This document shows, in pieces, positions 24,723 to 27,257 of a stretch of 27,257 nt of DNA (the stretch's first letter is position 1; the number at the start of each line of letters is the position of its first letter). The DNA comes from JAVBQJ01 sp031549115 (GTDB lineage Bacteria; Verrucomicrobiota; Lentisphaeria; Victivallales; Victivallaceae): contig JAVBQJ010000151.1 of assembly GCA_031549115.1 (NCBI GenBank), forward strand, positions 1-27,257. The letters are read 5' to 3'. The notes under the pieces were generated by a model, which was not told the origin of the DNA, ran no database searches, and was given only the letters and a program-made list of their open reading frames with translations. The translations under genes were made by a program, and so were the position numbers.

Positions 24723-25391
24723 TCATTCCCAGTAATACCAATCCGAATTGGCGTCCATCTCCTCGACGGTCGCCGGATTGACGTGCCCATCCAAGAAAAG
24801 CAGATTGAATTTGTTGTTGTGCAAACACCGCAGCGTATTCCAGTTGCGCCCGGACAGATTGCCGCCGCCCGGCGCGCCGCCGGTCGAATCCCAGTAATAA
24901 TACCCGTTTTCATTGAGATCCAGCGCTCCGTCCCCGATCACCGTCTGAATCGACGGTTTGCGGTTGCCGGCGGCATTGCGCCGTCCGAAGTCGGCCGGGT
25001 TGGCGGAAAGCGAAAAGAGATTGTGCACGTAATTGCAGCGGAAAGCCCAGTCGGTCGATACATCCGGCTGGTAGGAGTTGGACGGACAGGTATACAGCAT
25101 ATCGCTCTTGTTGATGGCGAAATCGGCGTACGTCGTGCAATTGGGAACGGAGTAATAGTAAAGCTGACGGAACCACTCCCGGCGCACCGGCTCGTAGTGC
25201 GCCAGCGTCCAACTGTCGTTGTCGCCGATGTATAATGAATAATAGAGCCCGATCTGCTTCAGGTTTCCGGTACATTTGATCGCTTGCGCCGACGCCCGCG
25301 CCTTGCTCAATGCCGGCAACAGCATGCTCGCCAGGATCGCGATGATCGCGATCACAACCAGGAGTTCAATCAACGTGAAACTTCTTTTCAT
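24723..25391 (-). CDS. Type IV pilin-like pseudopilin (prepilin N-terminus, H-x9-DG C-terminus)
   Basis: A 222-residue protein. The N-terminus is a class III prepilin signal: short basic leader MKRS, then FTLIELLVVIAIIAILASML with the conserved Glu at +5, for cleavage and N-methylation by a prepilin peptidase; the residue before the cut is Ser instead of the usual Gly. The C-terminus has HNNKFNLLFLDGHV, the H-x9-DG motif of the large planctomycete/Lentisphaerae pseudopilin family (DUF1559-like). AAGG precedes the ATG at 25391. It sits between an ARH-fold gene and a secreted sandwich protein, with no other secretion genes nearby; such lone pseudopilins often accompany sugar-degradation genes in this group. 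Its role there is unknown. Confidence 0.9.
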   Translation of the reverse strand: MKRSFTLIELLVVIAIIAILASMLLPALSKARASAQAIKCTGNLKQIGLYYSLYIGDNDSWTLAHYEPVRREWFRQLYYYSVPNCTTYADFAINKSDMLYTCPSNSYQPDVSTDWAFRCNYVHNLFSLSANPADFGRRNAAGNRKPSIQTVIGDGALDLNENGYYYWDSTGGAPGGGNLSGRNWNTLRCLHNNKFNLLFLDGHVNPATVEEMDANSDWYYWE

Positions 25392-25455
25392 GATTCCTTG
25401 CCTTTCGTTCATTCTATTAATTTTCTTATTTATAATGGAGCCCGGAAATAACCGT

Positions 25456-27003
25456 TTACAAGTTCAAATCGGAATGCTGGACGATGCCGGCGTCCTGCCC
25501 CCGTCGCGCCAGCAGACGCGCGTCGGCGCTGCCGCAATAAAGCGCCACCGTTTCATAATCGACCGCCCCCTGACACTGCAGCGGCACCATCACCACTGTC
25601 GGGTTGCCCCGGTCGAGCAGACGCAATTCCAACGGCAGATACGCATATGCCCCGGAGAAACCGCCGGGAATGACGGTGACCGTATTCGCGGCGCCGCGCG
25701 ACCACTCTTTTTTGCTCATCAGCTGCAGTGCCATGGGCGCAGCGCTCCACCCCTCCGGCAAGCGCACCGAAACCTGCAATTGCGCCTCCAGTTGCCACGT
25801 CCGCTTCAGTACCAGCCGGAGCCGGAACGGCTTGCCCGGCTCCACGATCGGTCCATCGAGATATTCGACCGAAAACGTTCCGAACGGCAGATCGAAAATC
25901 AACTCCCGCGACGAGGCCTGCCAGATCAGCCGGGCTGCGCCGGTTTCAGCCAGGGCGGTTTTCGCTGCCTCCCCCCATACCGTAGCCGCTTCCGAAAGTG
26001 GTGTCAACGCCGGATTTTCCGCACGCGCCTGTTCCGCCAGCCGGACCACCCGGTCGGACAATTCGGACACCGTGCGCGGTACCGCCAGCGTGAACGGCGT
26101 AATTGCGCAGGTGACAATATGTTCGCCGATCGGTTCGATCCAGCGCGCGGGAATGCCGGACCGGCCATGGATGATGCCGAGAATACTGCCCAACGTCGCC
26201 GCGGTACAATCGCAATCGTCGCCGCAATTCACCGCCAGGCACAGCGACCGTCCGAAATCCCCCTCCCCGTACAAGAGCCCGATCACCATGAAGCCGATAT
26301 TGCCCGGCGCCTGGAACCAGCCGAGATCGCGGTTGGCGGCGACCACCGCTTCGCGGGCTTCACGCCACGTCTTCCCGGCTTGCCGGGCATCGCGAACCAG
26401 CGACACCATAGCGGTGATCCGGCAATCCGGCGGAATTTTCGCCAATCCGATGTGCAGCAATTCCTCCACATCCGAGATCACAAATGCCGCGGATTCCAAT
26501 GCCGCCGTGAACATTTCGGCGAAAATCCCCTCCCCGATGTGGTCGGCACATGCGTCCATCCAGGCAAAGCGGATCGCCTCGTCCGGATCGCCGGGAAACA
26601 GGCAAGCCCAGATTTCGCTGCGGATCCACGCGCCGTTGCTGTACTTCCAGGTTTCGTTGTTGTACGCGCCCGACAACGGCGGGTACAGACCGTTGGCGAT
26701 ATTCGCCTTGCACACGCCGTATTCATTCCACGACGCTGCCACCGAGCTGAGCCAATACTCCCCCAGCAACCGGGGCGTCAGCCGGTAAACCCCCTGTTCC
26801 TCCAACGCCGTCAGCCAGACCAGTTGCAAATCCAGATCGTCATTGGGCAGCGGTTCGCCGTGATTGCCGGTCGCATAAAAGTCGATTTCCGGAACCTCCT
26901 GCCACCCTTCGAACGGCCCACCCAGGGTGCCACCAATGTTTTTTCCGGTCCAGCAGCCGAGAACCTTGTCGCGGAATTCCGCGCGATTGAGATTGCAAAG
27001 CAT
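25456..27003 (-). CDS. ADP-ribosylglycohydrolase-family protein
   Basis: A 515-residue cytoplasmic protein. The N-terminal about 330 residues have the ARH fold: LGCWTGKNIGGTLGGPFEG (15-33), a first metal motif PNDDLDL with D55, D56 and D58, and a second NCGDDCDCTAATLGS with D262, D263 and D265. Both motifs deviate from the usual S/T-D-D-T and G-G-D-T-D-T. The remaining about 170 residues look like a beta-sandwich (PFRLRLVLKRTWQLEAQL). GGAGAG precedes the ATG. In Lentisphaerae and Bacteroidetes, long ARH-like proteins in glycan operons may act on sugars rather than ADP-ribose; this is inference. First gene of the minus-strand operon, behind a strong promoter. Confidence 0.85.
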   Translation of the reverse strand: MLCNLNRAEFRDKVLGCWTGKNIGGTLGGPFEGWQEVPEIDFYATGNHGEPLPNDDLDLQLVWLTALEEQGVYRLTPRLLGEYWLSSVAASWNEYGVCKANIANGLYPPLSGAYNNETWKYSNGAWIRSEIWACLFPGDPDEAIRFAWMDACADHIGEGIFAEMFTAALESAAFVISDVEELLHIGLAKIPPDCRITAMVSLVRDARQAGKTWREAREAVVAANRDLGWFQAPGNIGFMVIGLLYGEGDFGRSLCLAVNCGDDCDCTAATLGSILGIIHGRSGIPARWIEPIGEHIVTCAITPFTLAVPRTVSELSDRVVRLAEQARAENPALTPLSEAATVWGEAAKTALAETGAARLIWQASSRELIFDLPFGTFSVEYLDGPIVEPGKPFRLRLVLKRTWQLEAQLQVSVRLPEGWSAAPMALQLMSKKEWSRGAANTVTVIPGGFSGAYAYLPLELRLLDRGNPTVVMVPLQCQGAVDYETVALYCGSADARLLARRGQDAGIVQHSDLNL

Positions 27004-27098
27004 GAATTATTCTCTCCAAAGTTGTATATTTCAAACTATATGTTGTTTTTTATGTTTGCTATGTATATGGTTATATTCGGGATTATTTCAATATTCAC

Positions 27099-27114
27099 GA
27101 ACAATTTGTTGTTC
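27099..27114. promoter_or_regulatory. Operator-like palindrome at the start site of the ARH operon
   Basis: GAACAA (27099-27104) and TTGTTC (27109-27114) form a perfect dyad with a 4-bp centre. It lies directly at or just after the inferred transcription start (about 27117), where a bound repressor would block initiation. The regulator is not in the window. Confidence 0.5.
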
Positions 27115-27123
27115 ATGCTATAT

Positions 27124-27152
27124 AGTATAGCTGATTTCTTGGTTTCTGTCAA
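27124..27152 (-). promoter_or_regulatory. Near-consensus sigma70 promoter of the ARH-led carbohydrate operon
   Basis: On the minus strand a perfect TTGACA (27147-27152) is followed after 17 bp by TATACT (27124-27129). The inferred start near 27117 gives a leader of about 115 nt to the ATG at 27003. This is the best promoter match in the window. Confidence 0.65.
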
Positions 27153-27257
27153 CCCCCGAAAGTGAAAAATTTGATATTTTTCCCGGTGTGAGATATACGC
27201 CGCCGGTGCGGCTTTGAGTGAGGCTCCGGCCCGTGCGCGCTCACAGGTCAGCGGTTG

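Noticed and set aside
25276..27165. Long plus-strand open frame across the ARH-fold gene
   Set aside because: It crosses the promoter and two minus-strand genes with clear motifs; no motif of its own.
27180..27257. GC-rich stems at the right edge (GCCGC-CGGT-GCGGC and GTGAG/CTCAC)
   Set aside because: The element is cut by the window edge and the stems are short, so no type can be assigned.
1..27257. tRNA, rRNA or CRISPR features
   Set aside because: No T-loop-like GTTCGA context with a cloverleaf, no rRNA-like stretch and no regularly spaced direct repeats were seen.

Overview
The window is a high-GC (mid-50s % or above, judged by eye) bacterial chromosome segment. I infer a member of the Lentisphaerae (Victivallis-like) within the PVC superphylum. 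The grounds are protein content only: a PEP-CTERM-type exported protein, a pseudopilin with an H-x9-DG C-terminal motif placed among sugar-degradation genes, a DUF4838/CBM9-like secreted protein, an AraC regulator whose N-terminus resembles those found next to glycosidase genes in that group, two ADP-ribosylglycohydrolase-fold proteins and many TPR proteins. No rRNA, tRNA or CRISPR array was seen.

Layout. (A) 1-8147: an envelope energisation cluster. A secreted TPR gene runs off the left edge on the minus strand. Divergent from it is a plus-strand operon: a 1231-residue protein with a TonB-like N-terminus (one membrane helix plus a proline-rich stretch) joined to a squalene-cyclase-like alpha/alpha toroid, then a secreted TPR protein, an ExbB/TolQ-type channel and two ExbD/TolR-type proteins, all overlapping or closely spaced. 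(B) 8148-8795: a hairpin and a decayed DUF1670 remnant, probably mobile-element debris. (C) 8723-10652: a divergent pair of an AraC regulator and a cytoplasmic, probably TIM-barrel enzyme. (D) 10747-14383: a PEP-CTERM protein (minus) and a membrane-anchored TPR protein (plus) diverging from a 446-bp AT-rich control region with several inverted repeats; each gene ends near a strong hairpin.

(E) 14428-18108: a membrane-protein cluster. A six-helix protein (minus) diverges from a plus-strand operon of a small three-helix protein, a membrane-tethered ADP-ribosylglycohydrolase-like protein and a secreted protein made of two diverged copies of one domain, followed by a small signal-peptide ORF interrupted by an in-frame TGA. 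(F) 18148-20710: a CocE/S15-type hydrolase (minus) and a class II aldolase (plus), divergent, with a 153-bp fold-back element with 33-bp perfect arms between them. (G) 20711-27257: a probable minus-strand carbohydrate operon starting from a near-consensus sigma70 promoter with an operator-like palindrome at the start site. It encodes an ADP-ribosylglycohydrolase-fold protein, a pseudopilin, a small secreted beta-sandwich protein, a secreted DUF4838/CBM9-like protein and a NodB-fold deacetylase.

The parts most worth a second look are the TonB-like toroid/ExbBD machine, which shows no TonB C-terminal domain; the membrane-tethered ADP-ribosylglycohydrolase operon; and the fold-back element whose arms carry outward-facing promoter-like sequences. 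Functions are assigned by reading motifs only; no database search was possible.
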